DNA of 64,000 bases from contig PVNU02000127.1 in NCBI GenBank assembly GCA_003013855.2, forward strand, positions 1,550,001-1,614,000. Direction: 5' to 3'. Positions 35,600-46,495 of the stretch are shown in pieces. The notes beneath the pieces are model-generated. The model did no database searches. It was not told the DNA's origin and worked only from the letters and a program-made list of their open reading frames with translations. Position numbers and translations under genes: made by a program. This DNA is from Liriodendron chinense. Taxonomy: Eukaryota > Streptophyta > Magnoliopsida > Magnoliales > Magnoliaceae. The first letter of the stretch is position 1. The number at the start of each line of letters is the position of its first letter.

Positions 35600-36454
35600 G
35601 ATAACGGGTGTGGGGGGCCTACCCTCACATGCTGATATGGAACACGTGTGCAAGATATATTTCCCTCCGGTGGGCTACAGTGTTTAAATATTCTGCCAAA
35701 AAAATAAATAAATAAATAAAAAACCAGCCATTCGACAGAGGTGGCCCACAGCAAAATAACCGATGGATAGAGAAAATTCTTTTAACCGTCAGTTTACTTT
35801 GTAAATTATGGTCTACCAAACGTGTGTAACTGCCTGATTTTTCAGGCAGAAGATAGCATTATTTCCAGACAGATGGAAAGCTCGAATTTCTTACACGTGT
35901 TACGTCTTAGCATGTGTGGATGCCAGTCGTATTAGCAGACCTCCGCTAAGATGGCCTACTAAATGGATGGCTCGATAGACCTATTCACTCAAGTTGGCCG
36001 CACACGTATTTGAATGTGGACCACTGGTCCTTTTCTTCCACTTGCCCATTTTTCTTGTGCAGATGTGGCCCACCTGATGAGCAGATCGAACTGAATTTTT
36101 GGGCCTGTGTATTCAGTTTTTCGACTCATCGGATTAACGGTCGGATCTAATACAGGATGTTTATCAATTTCAAGCGCGCGAATATCGAAATAGGGCGCAT
36201 GGTAAAAACGAAAAGGCGTTTTGACCAATGGAGTAGGGTTAGTTGAGAGAGGCCCACCTATCTCTGCACGGTCGGCTCGGCTTTATCACTAAAGATGGTT
36301 TTTCTTCCTTCCCTATTTAAATTTCGGTGGGGCCTCGGTTCGGTTCTGCACATAAATGGTTTTGTCACATTGGTCGTGGGGCCCACTTTGGATTGGACGT
36401 GTTGCGAAAATTTACATTGATCAGATTCATCCTAGCCGTTTCCAGTAGGTAGCC

Positions 36455-36885
36455 TGAGCTCTGTGGTCCCACCAGATGGGGCACGGCATCCACTCCGTCC
36501 ATCAGCTGCAACACCTCATGCTTGGACCTCAGTCTAAAAATTAGGCCCATCCAAAACTCAGGTCTGCCACACCACAGGGAACAGTGTAGGTAGAGATGGC
36601 CACCATAGAAACCGTCCTGGAGTCGACGTATTGTTTCATATGCCATCCAACCCGTTCACCAGGTGAAATCTGCAGGGACGAATATACATCACAAAAATCA
36701 GCCTGATCGAAGATTCAGAACGGCCACACCGGGTGGAATATCCCAGTGCTGTGGCCCACCTGAGTTCATATCTAGCCATTTTTTTTGTAACTATGGTGAT
36801 CAAGGTGGATCAACAGATGGACGGACTGGATTTAACACACACATAACGGTGGGCCTCACAGAACTGGCGTGTTGGGCGCCCTTTA
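36455..36885. mobile_element. Foldback MITE, copy 13, ends unresolved
   Basis: Core phrases occur in family order: ggtctgccacaccacaggga (36563), then 'cagtgctgtggcccacctga' (36745), then 'acagatggacggactggatt'. Subterminal 'gctctgtggtccc' and 'gggcctcacagaact' are inverted. Confidence 0.6.
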
Positions 36886-37174
36886 TGCACCAGGTGTTGT
36901 AGAGTATTCACATATTGGGGGTGGCCAACATTGTGAGGTGACTAACAGGTGTGGGTGGTTGTGCTAACAATGGGGTGTGTTGTAGAGTATTCCGGTCCCT
37001 TGGATTCATGGACGAAGGACTCGGCGATCGGATAGACTCCTTATGAGTTATGCCCTGAGTCGAGTCAAGGATGAATCGGCCTGACTCGCCCGAGTTAGGT
37101 TGACTCGTGGCATCAAACCGACGTGGGCACTACCGCAAACGAGTCAACTCGGACAAGTCAGTTGCAACCCTGCA

Positions 37175-37653
37175 GGGTGCGGATTGGCTCTGTGGCCCAC
37201 CTTGATTTTATCCACACCGTCCATATATTTTTATATTTAGGGCACGAACTAAAAAAGGAGGCAGCTCAAGGGCTCAAGTGGACCCATCACATGGAGTAGT
37301 TGGGAGCCCATCATGATGGTTATTTGCCATCCAACCTGTTCATAAGGTCACGTAGACTTGTGAGAAGGGAAAACATAAATATCGGCTTGATCCAAAACTT
37401 CTGTGGCCCTCAAGAAGTTTTCAACACGTAGACTTTAAATCCCCTCTACTTCATGTGGTGTGGTCCTCTACTTCATGTGGTGTGGTCCACTTGAGCCATC
37501 TATCTGCTTCTTTCTTAGACACATGCCCTAAATTATTCTGTCAAAATAGATGGACAGCGTGGATAAAATATATAGATCTTGGTGGCCCAGAGCCTCTGAC
37601 ATGACCGTCCGTCTCTAGCCAGGTCCTGGTGGGGTACTACCCGATTCGCACCC
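37175..37653. mobile_element. Foldback MITE, copy 14
   Basis: Left end GGGTGCGGATTGG pairs with right end (reverse complement) GGGTGCGAATCGG. The second core arm is internally duplicated: 'ctacttcatgtggtgtggtc' occurs at 37445 and 37467. The left neighbour (about 37010-37174) ends in gttgcaaccctg, resembling a hAT end. Confidence 0.7.
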
Positions 37654-37684
37654 AACCAGCGGCCCTATTTGGCTATTCTTGACC

Positions 37685-38629
37685 GGACTCGGTTTGCGTC
37701 CTTCCTCCGTATGGACGCAAAGCGTCCAAATTGAGCTGTGGAGGGGCCCATCGTTATGTATTTGTTTATTCACGCCTGTTCATCCTTTTCCATGACCATT
37801 CTAAGCCATGAGATCAATAACTAGGCAGATCCAATGCTCAGGTCGACCACACCAAAGATGACTCTTGCATAATGGAACTTGCATCTTAGGAGCATTTAAA
37901 TGCAACCAAGCTCACTCTTCGGTGGGGCCAACTGAGCGTTGGACGCGGATTGCGTCCAAACTCAGTATGCTCAGTATGGACACAAAGCGTCCAAACCGAG
38001 CTGTTGAGGAGCCCATGGTGATGTATCTGAGTATCGGGCTCGGATTGAGTTTTAACCCCACCACAACGCAGTTGGAGACAGACGGTTATGTGTCACCTTG
38101 GCATTGGCGGAGAGTAGGTGGTACCTAACTGATGTGACCTACCTGCTCTCCACTATCACCGAGGTGTGGGTCCCATCTGCTATCCACCAATGTAGAGGTG
38201 ACACGTACCCATATGTCTCCACCTGCATCCCTGTGGAGGTAATAACTGATCCGAGTCACTGTTTATCTACTCCTTTAATTCCTTGTCTAAGATCATTTTA
38301 AGGCTGGGGACAAAAAATGAGGCAGATCAAATTGCTCTGGTCAACCTCAGTATTTTGGTGTGGCCGACCTCAGAGTTGGATCTGCCTCATTCTTGGTCTC
38401 ATGGTCTCATGTTGTCGGCCCTCCACATCTCGGTTTTGACGCTTTATGTTCATACTGAGTTTGGAAACAATCCGCGTCCGCTGGATCTGCCTCGTTCCCC
38501 GTCTCAAGGCTTAAAATGATTATTGAAAAGGGATGGACGGCGTGGATAAACAGATACATAACGGTGGCCCCTCCCCAGCTCAGTTTGGACGCTTTGCGTC
38601 GATACTGAGGAAGGAGGCAATCCGCGTCC
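37685..38629. mobile_element. Foldback Mutator-like MITE, copy 15 (outer) with hairpin ends
   Basis: Left end GGACTCGGTTTGCGTCC and right end (reverse complement) GGACGCGGATTGCCTCC both continue into the subterminal hairpin GGACGCAAAGCGTCC (37713-37727) or its inverse (38587-38600). Flanks TTCTTGACC (37676-37684) and TTCATGACC (38630-38638) form a 9-bp duplication with one mismatch. A related element is nested at 37941-38480. Confidence 0.8.
37941..38480. mobile_element. Foldback MITE nested in copy 15 (inner)
   Basis: Starts GGACGCGGATTGCGTCC and ends ggaaacaatccgcgtcc. It carries a variant hairpin GGACACAAAGCGTCC at 37979-37993. It interrupts the outer element between 'gagcgtt' and 'ggatctgcctc', a phrase that is continuous in other copies (compare 38355). 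The short duplication is not resolved. Confidence 0.7.
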
Positions 38630-38639
38630 TTCATGACCT

Positions 38640-39851
38640 ATCTGCCAAGCGGGCCTACATTGCATTATGATCTTCATATCCAACGGATTTGGTAAGTTTG
38701 GTATGCGGTGATACATTTCTGCCCCTACATTTCCATCCAGCATGCATTCCATAAGGGGCGTGGCGTGTCCTTGGCTTTGTGGGCCCAGATTGGTTTGTGA
38801 GGATTGTTGGCAGGTATGGCTGTAGCTTTAGTGGCCCCCAGTTTGGTACATGAGGTTTGGTGGTCCACACCCAAGCAGATCGAAGCCGTTGGCCTGCCTA
38901 ATAAAGAAAGAAAATACCTATATTGGTAGTTTTATTTTAAAGGGAATGACATTGTCAGAGCCCTCATTTGCAGCCTCCACTCATCTGAAATTGGGATGAT
39001 TGGGACCGTTCATCCACACCACGGATTTATCAAATCCTGAAATTGCTCAGAAATCCTTACCATCTGATCAGTGGCCCACAAATCGGCCACTACAAGGAAT
39101 ATGAGTTCTGCTAGCATTGCCGGCCGAGTTGCTCTCTGACCGTTGCCTGCCTCTTGTGCCTTGATGATCCGGGCTATTCATCTAGTGGGTACCATCTGGA
39201 CCGGCCACCTAAGAAAATTCCGACAAGTGGCTCATCCAGCCTGCGGACTACCATGAATGGTCTGGATCAGCACACCCGGTGGACTTCTATGGCATATATA
39301 AATGATGATCCAGACCGTTTATATAATCAAGCCTGTTGTGGATAGATCATGGCCCAAAATTCAGATTGATCCGAACATCATATCCATCCCTTTTAGTGGC
39401 CAAATGAAGGTTAAGAATAAAATAATCAGCAATCCAAACTCGACGGCCGCAATCCAGCCGTTAAAATAGTCTCATCAGAGTCGGAGTATGTTCCATCCAT
39501 AAAGGGACCCACGATTTGGACGTCTGAAAACACATACGTGTACGCCAATTCTAAGGCAGCATGATTTTGAAATGGTGGGGAACTATCACCGTACATGGAG
39601 CCAAACAGAGCTTTTTTTTTAAAGAAATTGAGTTGGGTTCAGTTCTGTCAACGCAATAAAAATGCTTTTCATTTTGCTTTTATGGCGCGTTTGGTTGGAC
39701 AAACCAATCTGCTTTTCAATCTCTTTTTATGTGTTGGTGGCGTGATGAGCGGAGAGCTTTTCCAACCGTCCAAAAAAGTTTGAAAGTTCTTATTTTTGGC
39801 GAGGATTGCACCACGTATCAAGTAAGGTGCTGGGCGCCGACGCCGACACAC
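38640..39851. other. Intergenic, 1.2 kb, no gene seen
   Basis: No exon or bounded element is recognised. MITE-like words (gtggtccacacccaagcaga near 38860) are scattered. Confidence 0.4.
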
Positions 39852-40333
39852 GGACGCGGTTTGGCGGGTGTCAAAGCTCAGTGGGCCCACCATGATTTAT
39901 GTGTTTTATCCACGCCGTCCATTCATTTTTGCATATCATTTTAGGTTATGAGCCCGAAAATGATGCACATTAAAATCTCAGGTGGACCACACCACAGGAA
40001 AACAGTGGGGATTGGATGTCCACCATTAAAAACTCCTAGGGCCCACTGTAATGTTTATTTGCCATCCAACCTGTTGATGAGATAATATCAGCTTGATCCA
40101 AAACTTCTATGGCACCAAAAAAAATTTCTACGGTAAGCACTCAATACCCACTGTTTCCTGTGATGTGGTCCATATGAGATTTGGATCTGTCTCATTTCTG
40201 CGTTCATGCCTTGAAATGAGCTGGAAAAATGGATAGATGGCTTGGATAAAACATATACATCATAGTGGGGTCCACAGAGCTTCGACACTAGCAAGCTAGC
40301 TGGTGTTGGGTTGTCACTAGTCAAACCACATCC
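39852..40333. mobile_element. Foldback MITE, copy 16
   Basis: Left end GGACGCGGTTTGG pairs with right end (reverse complement) GGATGTGGTTTGA. Arms ggtggaccacaccacaggaa (39982) and tcctgtgatgtggtccatat (40157) are well preserved, and 'tccacgccgtccattcattt' is intact. No matching flanks found. Confidence 0.75.
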
Positions 40334-40573
40334 GTTAAATGATAGAACTGAATCAACTGATTACGCACAGGCAGGAGTACCAACGCTTGCAGTACCCTTT
40401 ACGTAAGAAGTTAGCAACATAGAAACAGTAGGCCCCGCAGTGAAAATGAACTTAATCGAATAAGCACACTGATCTACTCACAGGGCGGCCAGGCATGTAA
40501 GTTGAGTGGGACAGTCGGTTGTCCATTGATTTGAATGCTGTGGCCCACCTGATGAGTGAACGGACCTCATTTT

Positions 40574-41045
40574 GTATCGTGGCTTCGGTGGATCCCTGAC
40601 TGTGGGGCACAATATGGTGTATTTTTATTATATCCATGCTGTCCATCCGTTTGGCCAGTTCATTTTAGGGCATGATCACAAAAATTCTGTATCCAAATCT
40701 CAGGTGGACCACACTACATGAAAAAAGTGGTAATTTAATGTCTGCCATTAAAAACTTAATGGGAGCCATCGGAATGTTTATTTGCCATCCAACCTGATGA
40801 TAAGGTCTCAAAGACCTGGGGTGAAGGGACCACACAAATATCAGCTTGATACAAAACTTTTCTGGCCCACAGGAAGTGTTTAATGGTTAATCACCACTGA
40901 TTCCCGTAGTGTGGTCTACCTAAGATTTGGATCTGCTGTAATATTGGATTCGTGCGGTAAAATGAGCTGGCAAAATGAATGGACCGTGTGGATATAAATA
41001 AAATACACCAGGGTGGGCCCTCGTCAGGAATCCACTTAAGCCGCG
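40574..41045. mobile_element. Foldback Mutator-like MITE, copy 17
   Basis: Left CGTGGCTTCGGTGGATCC and right (reverse complement) CGCGGCTTAAGTGGATTC are inverted ends. Flanks CCTCATTTT (40565-40573) and TCTCATTTT (41046-41054) form a 9-bp duplication with one mismatch. Core arms are ggtggaccacactacatgaa and 'cccgtagtgtggtctaccta'. Confidence 0.8.
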
Positions 41046-41054
41046 TCTCATTTT

Positions 41055-42169
41055 TTTCGTACAAGGTTATGGTGGGACCCACAGTTTTCACGGTACTGAT
41101 GTTCTGTGAAAGTGGCGTGTTGGAGAGAAAGGCTGGACGGTACCACAGACAGCCGTCCTTACCTGTGTGTGATCACTAAAGTCGCTTTGCATACGTGGAA
41201 CACGCGAATCTCAATCTGAACTGTGGCCCCCCGGTAGACGAGTTCCCACTACCAAATCACGGTAGTTGGGTGATCCTAACCATTAATTGAAGGCCTAAGG
41301 TATGCTTTCTTGAATCTCGACCGTTGCTCATTCTTTCTGCCATCCATTTGATAATCAGACCTGAAATGGGTCTATTTCTCAGGCCTAAAATCTGGACCTT
41401 ATCTTATTTTTCAAACGCATTACAAATGCTCAGGCGTTGCTTTCACCTCTAATTTCATTTTGAAGCAAGCCTAGTGACCAGGGTGGGCCACCAATGGTTT
41501 GGATCGTCCCATCTGCCCACTGACCAGTGCCAAAACACTTTCTTTGATAACCTAATGGCATTTTGGTACGATGGGCGGAACCGATCACCCGGCGAGCATC
41601 AGTCGTATGATCTATTAGTCTAATTCCATTCTTCTTCTTATTCTTCTTTTTCATTTTTAATTTTAACTAAAAATATAATTAGATCCAATCGAAATTTACA
41701 CAACTTGGCTGAGTAGCCGGGTTGACTGGTTCATTTGTTGACTGAGCCGAGTCTGAGTTCCTCCTTTTTGAACAATGACTAAACATTTTAATATTTTTAT
41801 TAATCCGATATATAATAGTAGACTATAAAATTAACTAAAAGAAAATTTGATTTGAATGAAATTAGATTTGATTAGATAATATTTTGTATTTATCGATATC
41901 TTCGAGATATAATTTTTTCAAATAGATCATGGGTTTTTCTGTAAATTTAGTAGCATCAAATAATAAAGTAGAAATTGATTCCAATAAATAATATTGCGTA
42001 CTAGGAAGTAGATTTCCTTCCAAGAGGATCAACTACTTGTACTACTTTTTCTTTTTTTTTTTTTTTTTTTTATATCCACACACTCACTACTTGTACCTAG
42101 TCCTGGAGCAAGAATAATATTATCCATGCTAGGATCTATGAAGCCTGGTCATAAGAGATGTATTGTTCA
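41055..42169. other. Intergenic, 1.1 kb, nothing recognised
   Basis: AT-rich towards 42000, with T-rich runs near 42043-42071. No gene or complete element is visible. Confidence 0.4.
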
Positions 42170-43090
42170 CATAGAGGTGTTATATAAATTCTAGTTCATT
42201 TGGGATAATATACATTATGCCGAGAGAGTCCTAATTCATTTGAGATAATATATATTTTATAGAGAGAGAGAGAGATTGTATTGAGAGCTGCTTTTCTATT
42301 TTTGGCCATTGAGTATATAGTGGATTGATGTGAATCCGTGGATGTTATGGAAAGAGAATCATGTAAATCTTTGTATAATGGTTTACATCTTTTCATTGTT
42401 TTCTTTTGATTTTCAATATTGTTTTGTGTGTGTGTGGTCGAGAAGAGATCTCCCAACAATCTAGTACTAGAGTATCAATTCTAAAAATGTCCAAACTCTC
42501 CATGCTGGGCTTATAGATGAAATTGATGGAGGCCATGATCAAAATTTTGAAAGAACAAGTACAATAACATTCTGAATTGCTGTGAGAAAAAAGAAAGACA
42601 TTGTTCACCATGAGCCACCAATATGAGTTGTTGGCATCATCGGTGATCAAGAGTGTAAGAGATTGTACCAATATCAAGATATGGGGAGCGAATTAGGTGG
42701 ATCTAATAGTAAGCACAGTAGAGAGAGTTAGGTATCCATCCAATCATGGTACACGTCTTAACATTCCAAAGTTTGGTAGCAAAGATTTGACTAATTTGGT
42801 CTACATGCCGAATAATCTCTCAAGTTTCAAAACTTCCAATCAGGGGGTTTTATTAGCATCATTTCATTTGAAATGAGATGTAGAGCATTGGTATCAATGA
42901 TATAAGAAAACACAAGCAACCTTGCCATGGATCGATTTTGTAAAGGCCTTATGCGTTTGAGATCAACTGAAAACTAAGATTTTGACATCAATCTCGAAAC
43001 TACAACAAATGAAAATCGTTCATGACTACCTCATGCGATTTGCAAATCGAGTGAAGGATAGATGAAAACTATGCTTGTAGGTTACTACCT
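42170..43090 (+). mobile_element. Fragment of an LTR retrotransposon: LTR 3' part, PBS and gag remnant
   Basis: Sequence ending gatctcccaaca (42458) looks like an LTR 3' end. It is followed by tagtactagagt (42462-42473), which matches the initiator-Met primer site at 8 of 12 bases. Downstream a broken plus-strand frame resembles gag: KFGSKDLTNLVYM, then VLLASFHLK, then LPWIDFVKALCV near 42920. Stops interrupt it. The pol region is absent and an RTE in opposite orientation follows. The LTR start near 42170 is approximate. Confidence 0.65.
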
Positions 43091-44260
43091 CCACCCATGT
43101 TCTTTTGAGGCTTTCCCTTGCCCTTGTGGAGCCTTCAACTCGTACACACTCTCCTAACTAACAAAATGCTTGGTTTCTGTTGGACATCTCAACATCCTCA
43201 TTTCAGCTACGCCCATCTATCAGTATGTTGTTCCTTAACCGTCCAACATTTTGTTTCATAAAGTAGGGCTAGTCTTATAGCTAATAGCCATCCTATAAAA
43301 AATTTCCCTTCAACACATCTCCAGTTCTTCCACCTCATTTGAATTTAATAGGTAACATCCTTCACAATCTTTCCACTCATATGAATTGTCCACTTAAGAT
43401 ATCGAAAATGGTCATTTTGAGAAACTTCTTAGCTACAATCTTAACTAATTCCACCTTTCCGCTCTTATTGTTACTAAAACTACACTCTATATACTTATGT
43501 TTTAGTTCGGCTAATTTTAAATCTTTTAGATTCTAGAGCTCGCCTTGAAAAATCAAGCTTTGTGTTTACACCTTCTATTGTCTTCTCGATTAAAATAATG
43601 TTATTTGCAAACAACGTATATCATGGGATCTCTTCCAGCAAATGCCTTGTTAACTCAACCATAACCAATACAAAAAGGTATGGACTCAATGTCGACCCCC
43701 TGGTGTAAGCTTTACGATAATTGGGAACTCACTTGTCTCTCTACTAGTGATTCTTACATTTATAAAAAAATCTTTATCTACCACTATTCCTATCTCATTT
43801 CTATTATTGTCCTTTCTTATATACTAAAGCTTATATCAATCAATTTCTCTAATTTTGGCCTTTCTTTTCACTTGGTCTCCTGAACGAAAGCTATATTAAC
43901 TCTCTCATGTCAATGTATCTAGTAACTCTGTACTCTTACTGGTCATTAATCCTATTCTCCTAAACTAGCTTCTTCACTCCCGCACATCAAGAATGATGTG
44001 AGAACCCCTGCCTATTTTTCATAACAACCAGATGTTGTAGCATGGTCTTCTAGAGGTGCCCTAACCAACCCTTGCCCATTTTTCTTTGCACCCAAATTCC
44101 AATGCAACGCATCACTTAGAATGTCTAGCATGAGTTTGGCCTAGGCATCTAATAACCACTTAACATTTTTGGTACCCCGTCTACAGCAAAAGACATACAA
44201 ATCACTGATGCTTGAACTCGATCAAATATAACTACCTTACATTTCTCCTACATATGAGCT
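43050..44260 (-). mobile_element. RTE-type LINE, decayed reverse transcriptase
   Basis: The minus strand encodes NVRITSRETSEFP (about 43740), STLSPYLFVLVM (about 43670-43700) and, in place of the FADD catalytic box, FANN followed by IILIEKTIEGVNTKLD (about 43570-43610), then LESKRFKISRTKT. Stops and shifts occur, and the double Asp of the active site is lost. Limits are approximate. Confidence 0.8.
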
Positions 44261-44349
44261 GATTAGTGATAAAGATTAAACATGTTCATGGCAAGAGATT
44301 CGCTTAGCCTGTAAGTATCTGTAAGGCAGTAGGCCTAGATGCCCTGACC

Positions 44350-44600
44350 CAAAAATGGGGTTGGTCCGCTCATTAGGTTCCCTACCTTGTGAGTGGATCT
44401 ACGGCTGCCAGCAGGCCCAGCCTGGATTCTGAATTGGTCGGGGCAAGCCTATGAGGATTTGGAATTTTGGGTCAGGGAATCTTCATTAAGGGGCCTCCTG
44501 GTGGACGGCCTATATGTATAGTGTGCCTTTAGGCTCCCTATGGGGCAGATTTCATAGGGATTAGGGAGAATGAGGGGTTTTTTCTCTTCAAAAAAAAAAA
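44350..44600 (+). mobile_element. Possible LINE 3' tail
   Basis: Sequence ends 'gaggggttttttctcttc' plus a run of 16 A at about 44590-44605, like the poly-A tails of the L1 copies elsewhere in the window. No coding remnant or duplication was identified. Confidence 0.35.
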
Positions 44601-45012
44601 AAAAAAGTACTGATTTATCTATTAGGAACCATAGTCATCTAACAATAGAAGGAAAAATGATGGAAGAGCCACCAGATCTCACTATGAGAGCTTGCATTTA
44701 TTATAAATACTACTACCTTACAGACCTTCATGTGAACACTTGCTTAGAATAAGATCTACAACTACTGCAACTGGATCGATAATTAGCCAACGCCCGTATT
44801 GAGAATTATAAATAAACCAATAAAATCAACTACCGTGTGATTTCAATGATGGCGGGCCAAAGATAAGCTGAAGAACTGCCCATCCCTTGGAGAGGCTTAG
44901 AACGAGTAAAGACTGTAACTGATGGATACACAAGCAGGTAAAATTCGACACCATGAGACCTCAGTTTCACAGTCATTACTAGCCTGACAAGGATCCTCTC
45001 TCAGCATAAAGG

Positions 45013-46418
45013 TCAGAAAGGACACCGACAAGGCTCTATTCCCCATGTCTTTTCAGCATACTCTTCGATTGTTCTATCGCTGCTGAATCTCCCAGAACCA
45101 GCAGTGCTGAGAATGCTCATCTGTGTCCACTTCTCTTGATCGACAAATGCCTTGTCAGCTGCAGCCTGCCGTTCGGTTCATTTCGTTAGAGTTCAAAGCC
45201 AGCCCATTTCAAGTAACAGTAGAACACTGCTTTATATTAGAATTTTAAGAAAGAAAAAGCGAAAAAATACCTGAGCTTCTAGATAGCTTGCGAAATCATT
45301 TCCGAGCAGATAGAAATCACCATTGTTGTCTATAGCATCACATAATGACTTGAAGTAATCCTCAAAGCCAAAATAACCATCCCGAACCATCCTATGCATT
45401 TTTTTTTTCATATTAAAAACGTAAGAAGCAATGCTAGTTCCAACTAAACCATTCAAATTCAACCGGATTCACAAGAAATTAATATGGGACAGTTGGATGT
45501 ATACTCGAAAATAACCGAAGGACCTTTTGAGGGAAGCATAAGGTTAGTGAACTGTTGAAAATATCACATTTGTCAAAGCAAAGAGTTCGTGCACTTTGAT
45601 GACATACCTGACAACACGTGCGAATTGAAGAGGTGCTTTAAGGGTGGATCCTTTATCACGTAAGGCAGGTACTTCATGTACTTTGGCACCAAATATAAAC
45701 TAAACAGAGAAAATCACATTAGTCATTCTATTGTAATAGTTACAAATAATAACTTGTCAGGAAGTTCCATATAATCATTGAGAAAAGAAAAGGAGGAAAA
45801 CCTGAAGAAAGCTAAAAAGCATAAACAAAATGGTTGGAGAGTTCCCCTTTGATGTGCTCTCCAGTGGTACTGGTACCACCGTAAGCTCACAGTGGTACCA
45901 GGTGGATGTGAGGCCCACATGGTGTATGTTTCACACCCAACCCGTCCATCAGATGCATCCCCTCTCAGGCTGCCCCTAGGGTCTGAAAATTAGATCAATT
46001 CAAAACTCTGGTGGGCCACAGGACAAGGAACAACATGGGAGGGACACCCACCCTTGATTCTCACCATGGCCCACCTAAATAGCAGAACAGTCTGATTTTT
46101 GTCCTGATCCTTTATCCAGGGCAGATGAAGGGTCTGGATAGCCTGGATTCCATATACACAACACGGTCAGCCCCCACGCAAATCAAGGTTGGGGGTCCCT
46201 CTCTGAGTTTCAATTTGGGCTGATATTAGGCCCTGTTGGCAACATGTGCCAATGCATCTGAAGGACGGGTCACGTATCATGAATACATCAAGTGGGGCCC
46301 ACTTCTGCCAGGTACCACTGTAGGTTACAGTGGCAACAGTACCACTGGAGCACACCCCTTCCCATTTCCTGTAGCATTTTCTTTGGAGGACTATTAATAT
46401 AAAGAGGAAACAATCCTT

Positions 46419-46495
<77 letters not shown>

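Noticed and set aside
5758..41045. Foldback repeats as structured non-coding RNA genes or microRNA precursors
   Set aside because: Transposon ends and target duplications explain them better; small-RNA data would be needed to claim otherwise.
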